Of a DNA stretch of 64,000 nucleotides, positions 8,669 through 16,690 are shown piece by piece. The DNA comes from JBCCGE01 sp039029455. GTDB lineage: Bacteria; Pseudomonadota; Gammaproteobacteria; Arenicellales; Poriferihabitantaceae. Positions within the stretch are counted from its first letter, which is position 1, and every line of letters starts with the position of its first letter. Location: contig JBCCGE010000007.1 in NCBI GenBank assembly GCA_039029455.1, forward strand, positions 1 to 64,000. The letters are read 5' to 3'. The translations under genes and the position numbers were made by a program. The notes under the pieces were generated by a model, which saw only the letters and a list, made by a program, of their open reading frames with translations, made no database searches and was not told the origin of the DNA.

Positions 8669-9829
8669 CTAGTCGCTGATCTCCGCACCAATCGCTTCAA
8701 CGATCATTCGCTGGAAATGATGTACCGCGTGTTCGGAAAGCTCTGTCATACCTTCGTCCACCATGAAACGCCCCTGGTTGTAGGCTTTGGAGTTAAGCCC
8801 CCTCTGAACACTTTCACATAGAGAAATGTCTTCTGGTTGCAGAACTTCACGTTGGTAGTCCATGGCGTCTTTGAGTTGCGCCGACGGGGTCTCGGTGGGG
8901 ATGAACCAATCCTGATATTCAATCGTGCCTTCCGGCCCGTCCGGAATCATCTGCAGGATCGACATATTTGCCTCCCCGGGATAGATCCAGATCGTTAGAT
9001 TAGGCCATAGAAACCAACCCGCATAGCCAAAGTCCACGTCGCCTTTCTCAAACTTGAAGGCGTTGTTGTCTAATGACTTCGGTGCGTCTGAGACCTGAGC
9101 CGAATAGATTCCCTTGACCTCCGTTCGATATGAATCCATATCGACCAAATCCACAAAGTCATGATGCGCCACGTGACAGTGATAGCACTCCAGAAAATTG
9201 TCGACCATCACTTTCCAGTTGCAGGGCACTTCATAGGGATCACGCTGGGCGAAAACCAGATCATCAACAGTCGGACAATAACTTCTGATTTCGCTTTCGA
9301 GATTCCCCGACTGAATGTGTAGCGGCTCTGCATCGTCGTTAAGATTGATAAACACCATACCGCAGAACACTTCGACCTGAACTCTTTTGAGAGTGAAATC
9401 ATCCTTTTCAAAGTCCGAGACATTTTCTGAATTACGGGCCGAACGAAGTGCCCCATCAAAGTCATACGCCCACGCATGGTAGGGGCAGACAACAACGTTT
9501 GTTCTGCCGTTACCGGTCAGGAGTTCGTGTCCGCGATGCAGACAGACATTATAAAACGCATTCAATTCCCCTGATCGACTGCGTATAACAAACACACTCT
9601 GATCGTGAATTCGGGTGGTGATGTACTGACCGGGTGACTTCAGCTGACTCACGTGACCCGCATACCACCAACTCCTGAAAAACACATTGTCTTTTTCAAG
9701 ATCATAGACCGAGACATCCGTATAGAAGCGCGCCGGCATGGTGTAGGATTTCTTCGGGTCCCGACAAAACGGCATGTCACCATTCTGTCTCGCTGTCACT
9801 TTTATCGCAGTGCCGACTGCTTTATTCAT
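8669..9829 (-). CDS. Rieske non-haem iron oxygenase, betaine/carnitine demethylase type
   Basis: This 386-residue alpha subunit has a Rieske centre made of CLHRGH (about residue 95) and CPYHAW (about 116), and a mononuclear iron site in ECYHCHVAHHDF (about 205-217). At the position where naphthalene-type dioxygenases have a bridging Asp, it has Glu (DNFLECYH). That feature is shared with the CntA/GbcA/Stc2 group, which acts on carnitine, glycine betaine and proline betaine. It would need a separate reductase, and none is adjacent. ATG 9829 is the only good start. It lies upstream of the cyclase gene on the same strand. The N-demethylase or monooxygenase role on a quaternary amine is inferred from family features and from the carnitine operon at 55-63 kb. 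Confidence 0.8.
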   Translation of the reverse strand: MNKAVGTAIKVTARQNGDMPFCRDPKKSYTMPARFYTDVSVYDLEKDNVFFRSWWYAGHVSQLKSPGQYITTRIHDQSVFVIRSRSGELNAFYNVCLHRGHELLTGNGRTNVVVCPYHAWAYDFDGALRSARNSENVSDFEKDDFTLKRVQVEVFCGMVFINLNDDAEPLHIQSGNLESEIRSYCPTVDDLVFAQRDPYEVPCNWKVMVDNFLECYHCHVAHHDFVDLVDMDSYRTEVKGIYSAQVSDAPKSLDNNAFKFEKGDVDFGYAGWFLWPNLTIWIYPGEANMSILQMIPDGPEGTIEYQDWFIPTETPSAQLKDAMDYQREVLQPEDISLCESVQRGLNSKAYNQGRFMVDEGMTELSEHAVHHFQRMIVEAIGAEISD

Positions 9830-9892
9830 ATCGTCTTGACGTAAACTAAACCGGAATCACTATTCTAGAGGGAGTTTAACGGGCTAGACAAG

Positions 9893-10651
9893 TTAGACTG
9901 TGAACAACAGGTCGGTTCGTACAATGTATTTGGTACCACTAACGATCGGGGCTGAACTGTGCACACAGTGCAAAGGATGTGTGCCGTGTGGGAAAAGCAA
10001 TAATCCGCCTTTGGGCACTCTGATATTCATTACTACGGGTGTATCACCCTGAACAGCGGGCCTGTCAGGATTACTCTGACTCACCATAAACTGAGTGTCA
10101 CCGCCCTCAAAGTCGTCAGATAGAAAGAACAATGCGCTCATTCGACTGAATCGATCACCAAACGCGTCCGCGCGCAGTTCTCCATCCACGATTCGACTGC
10201 CTGGCCACGCTCCATCGGTATGTGGCCTGAAATAATCGCCCTTTTGATAACGATAGAATCGAAAACGACAATTCAATCCAACGGGCGGCCTGCCACCAAA
10301 GATGTCCGGCAACTGCTGAAGGCAATTCTCAATTCTGGACCACAGTATATCGTGCGTCTGGTCGTCGATCACCCAAACGATGTTGTCGTTATGGCGAACC
10401 GATCGCGGCAGTGATACAGCAGCATCGGGCAGGTACTCAAGAGTTTCGGACAACTCAATAAAGTTACTGCACTCATTTTCTTTAAGAACGTCGTTAATCT
10501 GACACGCGCCGGGTACCGTCGAGATGTGCTCAAGACTGACTTGATCTGCGGAATCACACAGGTTAAGCGGATTCGCGGTGTGACATCCCCACGTCGGCAA
10601 CGCCGAATGCTCAGCACCGGACTCATATGCGGCCACGTAAAACCCGTGCAT
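9893..10651 (-). CDS. prolyl-4-hydroxylase-like Fe(II)/2-oxoglutarate oxygenase
   Basis: About 252 residues. The C-terminal half has the prolyl 4-hydroxylase layout: FRFYRYQKGDYFRPHTDG with iron ligands His and Asp (about 142-144), FLSDDFEGGDTQF, a distal His in GTHPLHCVH (about 226), and a Lys in GTKYIVRTDLLF for 2-oxoglutarate. The N-terminal 110 residues are not assigned. ATG 10651 follows a GTG at 10654; neither has a strong ribosome binding site. The gene follows the DUF3461 gene by 28 nt. Bacterial members hydroxylate proline in proteins or peptides, or free amino acids. Hydroxyproline is the acceptor of PF11397-type GlcNAc transferases in Dictyostelium, and two such transferases are encoded at 27.6-31.1 kb. 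The link is speculative. Confidence 0.75.
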   Translation of the reverse strand: MHGFYVAAYESGAEHSALPTWGCHTANPLNLCDSADQVSLEHISTVPGACQINDVLKENECSNFIELSETLEYLPDAAVSLPRSVRHNDNIVWVIDDQTHDILWSRIENCLQQLPDIFGGRPPVGLNCRFRFYRYQKGDYFRPHTDGAWPGSRIVDGELRADAFGDRFSRMSALFFLSDDFEGGDTQFMVSQSNPDRPAVQGDTPVVMNIRVPKGGLLLFPHGTHPLHCVHSSAPIVSGTKYIVRTDLLFTV

Positions 10652-10679
10652 CACCGAATCAGACAGATAAACGAACGAT

Positions 10680-11063
10680 TCAGTCTGACAGATCTGAGAG
10701 CAGACCTCGAATGTAAGCTACCCGGTGTTCGTGCTCCTCTTCTAGTCGAGTCAATTCCTCGTGCAACAGCTCCAGCGTGTGCTCCCTGTTGTGCTTGGCC
10801 TTAACCAGTGGATCGAGCACAGCCATGGCTTGTGTCACTATTGGCGCCACTTCGTGGTCGACCACCGATTGACCGTTTTCGTCGGTACGCATCACTTCAC
10901 GCCGCTCAAACCGAAACTTTTTACTGTCGGGTCGAAACGATCCTTTTTGTCGACGATAAACCACTCTAAGAACATCTACATTTCCAATGGTCTGCAGAGA
11001 GTAACGATCAATTTGTTCCGGGTTTGTAATACCCAGATCGTTCAGTACTGAATGATTGCTCAT
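10680..11063 (-). CDS. DUF3461 family protein
   Basis: A 127-residue soluble protein whose N-terminus (LGITNPEQIDRYSLQ, then DVLRVVYRRQKGS and SKKFRFER) matches the small DUF3461 family as I know it from gammaproteobacteria. The C-terminal third is strongly charged and helical (HTLELLHEELTRLEEEHEHR), consistent with a coiled coil. No biochemical function is known for the family. It starts at ATG 11063 and is followed at 28 nt by the prolyl-hydroxylase-like gene, possibly in one transcript. It is one of the better taxonomic pointers in the window. Confidence 0.7.
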   Translation of the reverse strand: MSNHSVLNDLGITNPEQIDRYSLQTIGNVDVLRVVYRRQKGSFRPDSKKFRFERREVMRTDENGQSVVDHEVAPIVTQAMAVLDPLVKAKHNREHTLELLHEELTRLEEEHEHRVAYIRGLLSDLSD

Positions 11064-11153
11064 AGTGAATTAAGACTCGCTTTGAAGTTGATGTACTTTA
11101 AACATGGAATATATCGAAAATACCGTAATGCGCAGCTATCAAATTTTCATAGA

Positions 11154-11894
11154 TCAGAACTCTCCGGAGACAATTTTTGATCGTATTTCGCGAGCGGGCG
11201 GCAAATCATTGAGCTGTTTTGGTCGCCGACCTCTGAAAAACGACCACCGGTAGTGCGCGAATTTAAGAAACTCCACCGCAACCTGCACCAGTCCGTACTC
11301 GGACCGCCACCATTCCGTACGTGTTGCCCGACTGAACGCGGTGGAGTAGGCAGTGATCCGATATTTGGATCCCAAAACCTGACGGAACGTCCAGCACGCT
11401 CTTCGTGTGTGATACAGATCCGTTACGATGCAAATATTCCGAACAGGTTTTGAATCCAAAAAGTCTCTGACTGCAAGGGCCTCACTCCAGGTACCCGCAA
11501 TCCAATACGGCGTATCCAGCAGATGGACTGACGAGTCGCCCACACCGAGACGATGCAGTAATTGTACGCTTGCCTCACTGATATTCGGAATCACACCAAG
11601 GCTCACCTCTTCTGTATCAGCCAGACGCACAATAAAAATCGGCGCGCCGGTTCGATCACAGAGTGACTTGGCCGCGTAGGTTCGGGTACTCAGATTGCCG
11701 TTCATTAAAACGATCGCGTCTGCGTGTGAAACTTCTTCAGTTTCAATCAGCGGCACAACCAGCCACCGCAGTATTAATCCACGGCAGAACCACAGCAATA
11801 AAAAAACTATAAGGAGTGCGGTGACAATCACTGGTCGACAACACCGCTTATTGATTCTGGTACACAGCGCAGCAAAAAAACTTGCCATTCCCAT
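11154..11894 (-). CDS. DUF218 (SanA/YdcF/ElyC-like) membrane-anchored protein
   Basis: About 246 residues with one N-terminal membrane segment (VIVTALLIVFLLLWFC) followed by a DUF218 domain. The domain is recognisable from HADAIVLMNG, an Arg in STRTYAAK, SEASVQLLHRLGV, a TWSEALAVRDF segment, and IVTDLYHTRRACWTF. Family members are linked to cell-envelope integrity and peptidoglycan or undecaprenyl metabolism. The active region would face the periplasm. ATG 11894 is chosen; GTG 11903 is an alternative three codons earlier. The gene stands alone between same-strand genes with gaps of about 90 and 200 nt. Confidence 0.75.
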   Translation of the reverse strand: MGMASFFAALCTRINKRCCRPVIVTALLIVFLLLWFCRGLILRWLVVPLIETEEVSHADAIVLMNGNLSTRTYAAKSLCDRTGAPIFIVRLADTEEVSLGVIPNISEASVQLLHRLGVGDSSVHLLDTPYWIAGTWSEALAVRDFLDSKPVRNICIVTDLYHTRRACWTFRQVLGSKYRITAYSTAFSRATRTEWWRSEYGLVQVAVEFLKFAHYRWSFFRGRRPKQLNDLPPAREIRSKIVSGEF

Positions 11895-12091
11895 GATGAG
11901 CACGTGCCTGACGTCGGTTCAAAATGACGACAATTCAGTTGTGCGTCAAAGAGCACCGGCTGGAACGTGGCTGATGACGTGGTCAATCGGTGACTGACAT
12001 TGAAAAACCATTGCCGCACCCGCATTAATCTGATCACACCTCAATCCATCCAACTGCCAAAAACAGGCATAGACCTCAATGCCTGATTAGA

Positions 12092-12472
12092 TTACTCAAT
12101 TCCAAGTTCGGCCATGACCTTTTTCGCCGAGCGAAAACACTCCAGAGACTGAGGTACGCCGCAATAAATCCCAATAACATGAATAATCGCTCGCATTTGT
12201 TCTTTGGTGACGCCATTCGTAAACGCACCGCGACAGTGAATTTCCCACTCATGCATCTTTCCCAACGCCCCAATCATGGTGAGGTTCATCATAGAGCGTG
12301 TTTTTGGATCAATACACTCATCGCCCCATCCAAAACCCCAACACCATTCGGTCATCATTTCCTGAAACGGGCGGGTGAAATCGTCTGCTGCTGCCAGATT
12401 TTTTTCAACATATTCCGCCCCCAGAGTCGCTTTACGCTGTGCGAGGCCGGTTTCGAATAGCTCTTTGTCCAT
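12092..12472 (-). CDS. carboxymuconolactone decarboxylase (CMD) family protein
   Basis: A 126-residue all-helical protein of the PcaC/CMD family. It shows the conserved central region MMNLTMIGALGKMHEWEIHCRGAFTNGVTKEQ and a trailing IHVIGIYCGVPQSLECF. It lacks the AhpD-type CxxC redox pair at the usual place; cysteines occur singly. PcaC decarboxylates gamma-carboxymuconolactone in the protocatechuate pathway, but no other genes of that pathway are nearby, so the exact reaction is open. ATG 12472 is preceded by GGGAGA at a good distance. It is transcribed alone, divergently from the methyltransferase gene at 12657. Confidence 0.8.
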   Translation of the reverse strand: MDKELFETGLAQRKATLGAEYVEKNLAAADDFTRPFQEMMTEWCWGFGWGDECIDPKTRSMMNLTMIGALGKMHEWEIHCRGAFTNGVTKEQMRAIIHVIGIYCGVPQSLECFRSAKKVMAELGIE

Positions 12473-12656
12473 TGGTTATCTCCCACGGATTGTGATTAAA
12501 CGTCGTATCCTAATCGTAGCAGTCAAGAATGTGGAGAGATATTGATCTCAAGTTGCTCAACAGGCACGATCCAGCCTTGCGGAGAAGTCTTCCGGGTATT
12601 CGTTATTAGCCCGGTGAACCGCAAAACGTGAATCAATGAATCCTCACTGAAATATC

Positions 12657-13580
12657 ATGACCCGTAAACGATATCAGCGCTTTGTGGAACGCATCGAACT
12701 TGGAGATAGCATTCTGATTGATGGTGCAACCGGAACAGAAGTCGAAATTCGCGGCGTACCCCAGCTCGAGAATGCATGGAACGGCGGGGCGGCACTGTCG
12801 CACCCGGAGATTCTTAAACAGGTGCATTTGGATTATCTGAATCACGGTGCCGAATTGATTATCTCCAACACCTTCGGCACAGCCCTGCATGCGCTTATTG
12901 ACAGCGGGGTTGGGGATGATTTCGAAGCGTTAAATCGACGCGGAGTCGAGATCGCAATCGAGGCGCGTGAACAGGCCGGCAAACCCGATGTTCTGGTTGC
13001 GGGCGGAGTCACACACTGGTCCTGGAACGGACGACATCCGGCGTTGGATGAATTGAAATCCTCAGCTACCGAGCAAGCGCAAATCATGGCGGATGCCGGT
13101 GCTGATCTGATCATGCTTGAGATGATGGTTTACATCGACAAAATGGTGGCGCTAATTGAGGCCGGGCAGGCTTGTGACTTACCGGTTTGGGTCGGCTTGA
13201 CACTGGAGATACACGACGACGGGTCGATCCGACTGCCCGGTCGTGGGGAACGGCTCGAAGAAGCGATCGATTCCATTCGGTCATACAACGTTCCCCTCGT
13301 CTCAGTGATGCATACGGAAGTTGATGATGTCGATGCCTGCCTGGCAGAACTCAAAAACCACTGGACGGGCCCTATAGGTGTCTATGCCCACTCGACTCGA
13401 TTTCACGATCAGCGTACCGTTGTTCGAAACACCACGATTTCGCCGGAGTCTTATGCTGAGGCCAGCCAACGATGGCTTCGTGCCGGCGTCCAGGTCATCG
13501 GCGGCTGCTGCGGCGTAGGCGTCCCTCACATCAAGACCTTATCAGAACAGATGGCCGCGTCGCGTCGCCCGTCGCAATGA
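12657..13580 (+). CDS. homocysteine S-methyltransferase-family protein with altered zinc site
   Basis: A 307-residue TIM-barrel protein of the BHMT/MmuM/MetH-N family. The start has LIDGATGTE, the substrate region has ELIISNTFGT, and the C-terminus has the zinc-binding GGCCG motif (about residue 280). The third zinc cysteine normally lies in a GxNC motif near residue 215; here the segment reads LVSVMHTEVDD, so that Cys is missing and a Met-His pair occupies the area. The enzyme may use a His ligand or act on another substrate. The family transfers methyl groups from S-methylmethionine, betaine or methylated thiols to homocysteine. It could consume methyl groups from betaines, in keeping with the window's other genes. 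It starts at ATG 12657. Confidence 0.75.
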   Translation: MTRKRYQRFVERIELGDSILIDGATGTEVEIRGVPQLENAWNGGAALSHPEILKQVHLDYLNHGAELIISNTFGTALHALIDSGVGDDFEALNRRGVEIAIEAREQAGKPDVLVAGGVTHWSWNGRHPALDELKSSATEQAQIMADAGADLIMLEMMVYIDKMVALIEAGQACDLPVWVGLTLEIHDDGSIRLPGRGERLEEAIDSIRSYNVPLVSVMHTEVDDVDACLAELKNHWTGPIGVYAHSTRFHDQRTVVRNTTISPESYAEASQRWLRAGVQVIGGCCGVGVPHIKTLSEQMAASRRPSQ

Positions 13581-13626
13581 CACCACTCTCTTCATCAGGG
13601 CAACACGCGGCACAGAAACAACTGCC

Positions 13627-13725
13627 GTCATTGGGAGCCGCAGGCGAAGCAATCTCGTAACGAATTCGGGCTGCTAATCAAAACCCCAACCCGATTGCCG
13701 CAGTCGCTAACGCTCCCTCGCAATC
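13627..13725. repeat. dispersed intergenic repeat, copy 1
   Basis: Left half reads GTCATTGGGAGCCGCAGGCG then AAGCAATCTCGTAACGAA. Right half reads GATTGCCGCAGTCGCT then CGCTCCCTCGCAATCAC. The two halves are near inverted complements of one another about 40 nt apart, so the unit can fold. The same halves recur at 33699-33796 and 48586-48716. A partial extra piece with GCCATTGCGAGCCATAG follows at about 13770-13787. Copies lie only between genes, as expected for a REP/MITE-like element. Confidence 0.75.
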
Positions 13726-13794
13726 ACACCACTCTTGTCATTAGGACCACACCCGGCACAAAAACAACCGCCGCCATTGCGAGCCATAGGTCAT

Positions 13795-14658
13795 TCAATG
13801 CGTGACTTTGTGTTGAGACAGGCTGTGTCGAATACCATCCAGCGCAATCTGAATGTCGGATTCGATCGCAGAATCGCGCTGGTACACGACGTAACTGGAA
13901 CGATTGAAAACAGGGGCATTGTCGACGACATGCAGTTGTCCAGCGTCCAGATGCTCGTCAACCTCGTCACGGGTGAAGTACGCTGACCCACCCTGCCCCA
14001 GAATAAAACTCAATCCAACTGCCGCGGAACCCACGGAAAGTGGCGGAGCCGGCAACTCTGGAAATGCCGTCCGATGCATGGTTTCGAATTCTTCACTGCG
14101 ATCAACAAAAACATAGTTGGACATCCAATCGTCATCGACACTCTGACGCGTTGTGGACACCAGAATCAGATCTTCATCCAGAATCTTGGTCGCAACGGAT
14201 TTTCCACTCTGTCGAACGTTGTAGACGAGCACCAGATCCAGCAACCCATCCCGCATGCGGCTCAACAGCTCCTCGGAATAATCTGCAACTACACGAGTAG
14301 CCAGATGACTGGCGTGATTCCGCATCCAATCCTGCCAGGGTAAGACTATTCGATCCCAGAAGTTCATCTGGATGCCGAGGCCTATTTGATGATCGACGCC
14401 CGCAGGCAGCGCAATTTCCTGTTGGCCGCGTTCCCATGACTGCACGCACGACTGTGCGTGTCGCAGAAATTGACTGCCCGCCGGGGTCAATTCCATACCC
14501 GCTCGCTTGCGATAGAACAACGTTCTGCCGACTCGGGTCTCGAGCTGCTTTAATCGTGCGCTGACCGCAGATTGCGTGATGTGCAAGCGTTCGGCGGCGC
14601 TCAACACACTACCTGAGGAGGCGATTTCGAGAAATGCACGAAGAGATTCAATATTCAT
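13795..14658 (-). CDS. LysR-family transcriptional regulator
   Basis: A 287-residue regulator with an N-terminal winged helix-turn-helix (residues about 1-60: FLEIASSGSVLSAAERLHIT then QSAVSARLKQLE) and a LysR substrate-binding domain. It is divergent from the dehydrogenase at 14753, with 94 AT-rich nt between, the classic arrangement for a LysR regulator controlling its neighbour and itself. Likely targets are the dehydrogenase and the class II aldolase genes downstream. The inducer is unknown. It starts at ATG 14658. The C-terminus lies within 70 nt of the dispersed repeat. Confidence 0.85.
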   Translation of the reverse strand: MNIESLRAFLEIASSGSVLSAAERLHITQSAVSARLKQLETRVGRTLFYRKRAGMELTPAGSQFLRHAQSCVQSWERGQQEIALPAGVDHQIGLGIQMNFWDRIVLPWQDWMRNHASHLATRVVADYSEELLSRMRDGLLDLVLVYNVRQSGKSVATKILDEDLILVSTTRQSVDDDWMSNYVFVDRSEEFETMHRTAFPELPAPPLSVGSAAVGLSFILGQGGSAYFTRDEVDEHLDAGQLHVVDNAPVFNRSSYVVYQRDSAIESDIQIALDGIRHSLSQHKVTH

Positions 14659-14752
14659 AAATCAAATATATTCGAATTTATAAGACAATTATATTCATTA
14701 TTATTGATTAACATATGAGATTACAATTCTGTTTTTACAATAGGTATTCGCG
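14659..14752. promoter_or_regulatory. divergent LysR/dehydrogenase control region
   Basis: An AT-rich 94-nt gap between two divergent starts. It contains ATTCGAAT, a small palindrome, and two TATATTC copies about 25 nt apart, which are candidate half-sites for the LysR protein. No exact T-N11-A site can be fixed by eye with confidence. Confidence 0.4.
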
Positions 14753-15649
14753 ATGAAAATCGGGTTTATCGGGCTCGGCGTCATGGGCGGGCCCATGGCC
14801 ACAAACCTTGCAAAGGATGGGCGTTTCGAAGTCACGGGGTTCGATCTCGACTCGGACAAAGTATCCAACCTGGCAACTGCAGGGGGTTGCGCCGCATCAT
14901 CGGTGCGTGAGGCCGCCACTGATCGGGACGTTGTGATGACGTCGCTTCCCGGGCCAAAACAGATCGAGCAGGTCGCCTTTGATTCCGGACTGATCGATTC
15001 ACTGGTCAGCGACAGTTGCTGGATTGATCTCAGCACCAACAACCAGTCCACGCGACGAAAACTTGTAGATGCCGTTCACTCACATGGCGCCTCTTTTCTG
15101 GACGCTCCGGTATCCGGCGGTGACGAAGGCGCACGAGCCGGAACATTAACCATTCTCGCGGGCGGTGATCGAGAGGTTTTTGAACGCTGTCTCCCTGTAT
15201 TCGAAGTGATCGGTGCGAACATTAATCATCTCGGGTCTCATGGTGCCGGATATGCCGCGAAAATCGCTCAGGTTGTGCTGTGCTACCTGCATTCACTTGC
15301 GCTTGGAGAGGCGATGATGCTGGGTGTTAAAGGCGGCGTCGCACCGGCAAAAATGCTGGATATCATTCAGAACAGCACCGGGAAGAGCTATGTTTCCGAC
15401 CGCTATGGCCCTCCCATCGTGAACGGTGATTACGACCCGTCCTTTACCGTCGGGCTGGCACACAAAGACATGCGACTGGCCAATGAAATGGCCTCTGATC
15501 TGGGAATTGATCTACCCATGTGTGAACTCACAACGAAAACCTATGCTCGCGCAATCGAGGAATTCGGATTTGACGCGAACCATTTAAAAGCCGTCCGACT
15601 TTTGGAGGACGATCACCAAACCTATCTGCAACAACCCAATTCTGAGTAA
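14753..15649 (+). CDS. NAD(P)-dependent beta-hydroxyacid dehydrogenase (3-hydroxyisobutyrate dehydrogenase family)
   Basis: A 298-residue enzyme. The N-terminal Rossmann motif GFIGLGVMGGPMATNL, the substrate loop FLDAPVSGGDEGA (about residue 118) and the catalytic lysine in GAGYAAKIAQ (about 170) identify the 3-hydroxyisobutyrate/tartronate-semialdehyde reductase family. The conserved Asn usually a few residues after the Lys is less clear (AKIAQVVL). It starts at ATG 14753 and lies opposite a LysR gene. A class II aldolase follows 47 nt later, suggesting a small oxidation/aldol-cleavage pathway for a hydroxyacid. A paralogue lies at 22463-23431. The specific substrate cannot be read. Confidence 0.8.
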   Translation: MKIGFIGLGVMGGPMATNLAKDGRFEVTGFDLDSDKVSNLATAGGCAASSVREAATDRDVVMTSLPGPKQIEQVAFDSGLIDSLVSDSCWIDLSTNNQSTRRKLVDAVHSHGASFLDAPVSGGDEGARAGTLTILAGGDREVFERCLPVFEVIGANINHLGSHGAGYAAKIAQVVLCYLHSLALGEAMMLGVKGGVAPAKMLDIIQNSTGKSYVSDRYGPPIVNGDYDPSFTVGLAHKDMRLANEMASDLGIDLPMCELTTKTYARAIEEFGFDANHLKAVRLLEDDHQTYLQQPNSE

Positions 15650-15696
15650 TGCACTCGGACGGGTATTATTTAACTCTACTAAAATGAGTCCAAGCT

Positions 15697-16470
15697 ATGA
15701 AAACCGAAGTTACCGCTGAAGATTTCAAAAACGTCGATGGCGCTGTCGCTGCATCTGAGGCCGAATGGGAGGCTAGAGTCGATCTGGCGGCCATGTTTCG
15801 TCTTACGGCCCTGATGGGATGGGATGACACGATCTGGAATCATATAACCGCGCGCGTGCCTGGCACCGACCACACATTCTTAATGCACCGGTTTGGCCTG
15901 CTCTACGAGGAGGTCACCGCATCAAACCTGATTAAGGTCGACGAGCACGGCAACGTTCTTGAGGGTCCACCTGATGTAAATACTGCCGGATTTGTAATTC
16001 ACAGCGCCATTCATCTGCATCACCCGACAAATCATTACGTCTTTCATGCACACCCTCCAACTGCTCTTGCCGCGACCTCATTCAAAGACGGTATTCCTTT
16101 CTGGGTGCAGGACTCATCCATGCTGTATGGAAAAATTGGCTATCACAACTGGGAAGGCTTGTCCGTCGACCTGGATGAGCGATTCCGAATTGCCGAAAAC
16201 CTTGGCGATAACAAAGTTCTGATTATGCGCAACCACGGCTTTCTGAGTGTTGGCGCGACCGCGGGTGAAGCGTTCATGAACATGTATTACATAATACGAA
16301 TGTGTGAAGTCGCTGTGCAGGCTGAAAGCAGTGGTCTGAAACTGGAAACTGCGCCCCCTGAACTTTGGGCGATGTCTTCCAAGCAGTACGAATCGTTTTC
16401 ACCCGGGAAGTACGAGTGGCCCGCGCTGAAGCGCCGTGCGGACAGGGCCGATCCGTCCTACAAAAACTAG
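15697..16470 (+). CDS. class II aldolase/adducin family protein
   Basis: A 257-residue member of the class II aldolase/adducin fold. The zinc ligands are readable in VFHAHPPTA (about residues 117-119) and RNHGFLSVG (about 179). The N-terminal signature MGWDDTIWNHITARVPG and the FLMHRFGLLYEEVTASNLIKVD stretch are typical of the soluble decarboxylase/aldolase branch. Members cleave sugar phosphates or decarboxylate hydroxyacids. It probably forms an operon with the preceding dehydrogenase (47-nt gap) under the LysR gene. ATG 15697 is the first good start. Confidence 0.8.
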   Translation: MKTEVTAEDFKNVDGAVAASEAEWEARVDLAAMFRLTALMGWDDTIWNHITARVPGTDHTFLMHRFGLLYEEVTASNLIKVDEHGNVLEGPPDVNTAGFVIHSAIHLHHPTNHYVFHAHPPTALAATSFKDGIPFWVQDSSMLYGKIGYHNWEGLSVDLDERFRIAENLGDNKVLIMRNHGFLSVGATAGEAFMNMYYIIRMCEVAVQAESSGLKLETAPPELWAMSSKQYESFSPGKYEWPALKRRADRADPSYKN

Positions 16471-16690
16471 CTGACCGGCCGTGATCAATGTTCGCCTGCA
16501 TCGTGAAGCGCTGCTGCGCCAGAACATAAATACCCGTGTAATAAACACGCCACTGAATTCATTTGAGTTCGGCACGTTTTGATATCCGGAACATCGGTTT
16601 GCCTACTGCCACTGCCAGCTCGATGAAGTCAGATAAACAGGGTATGCTTGCGCGCACAAAAACAATCAAGCCTGTGAGGCCGGCAAACCA

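Noticed and set aside
13580..13795. CRISPR array
   Set aside because: The repeated pieces are inverted halves of a dispersed element with irregular spacing, not regular direct repeats with spacers.
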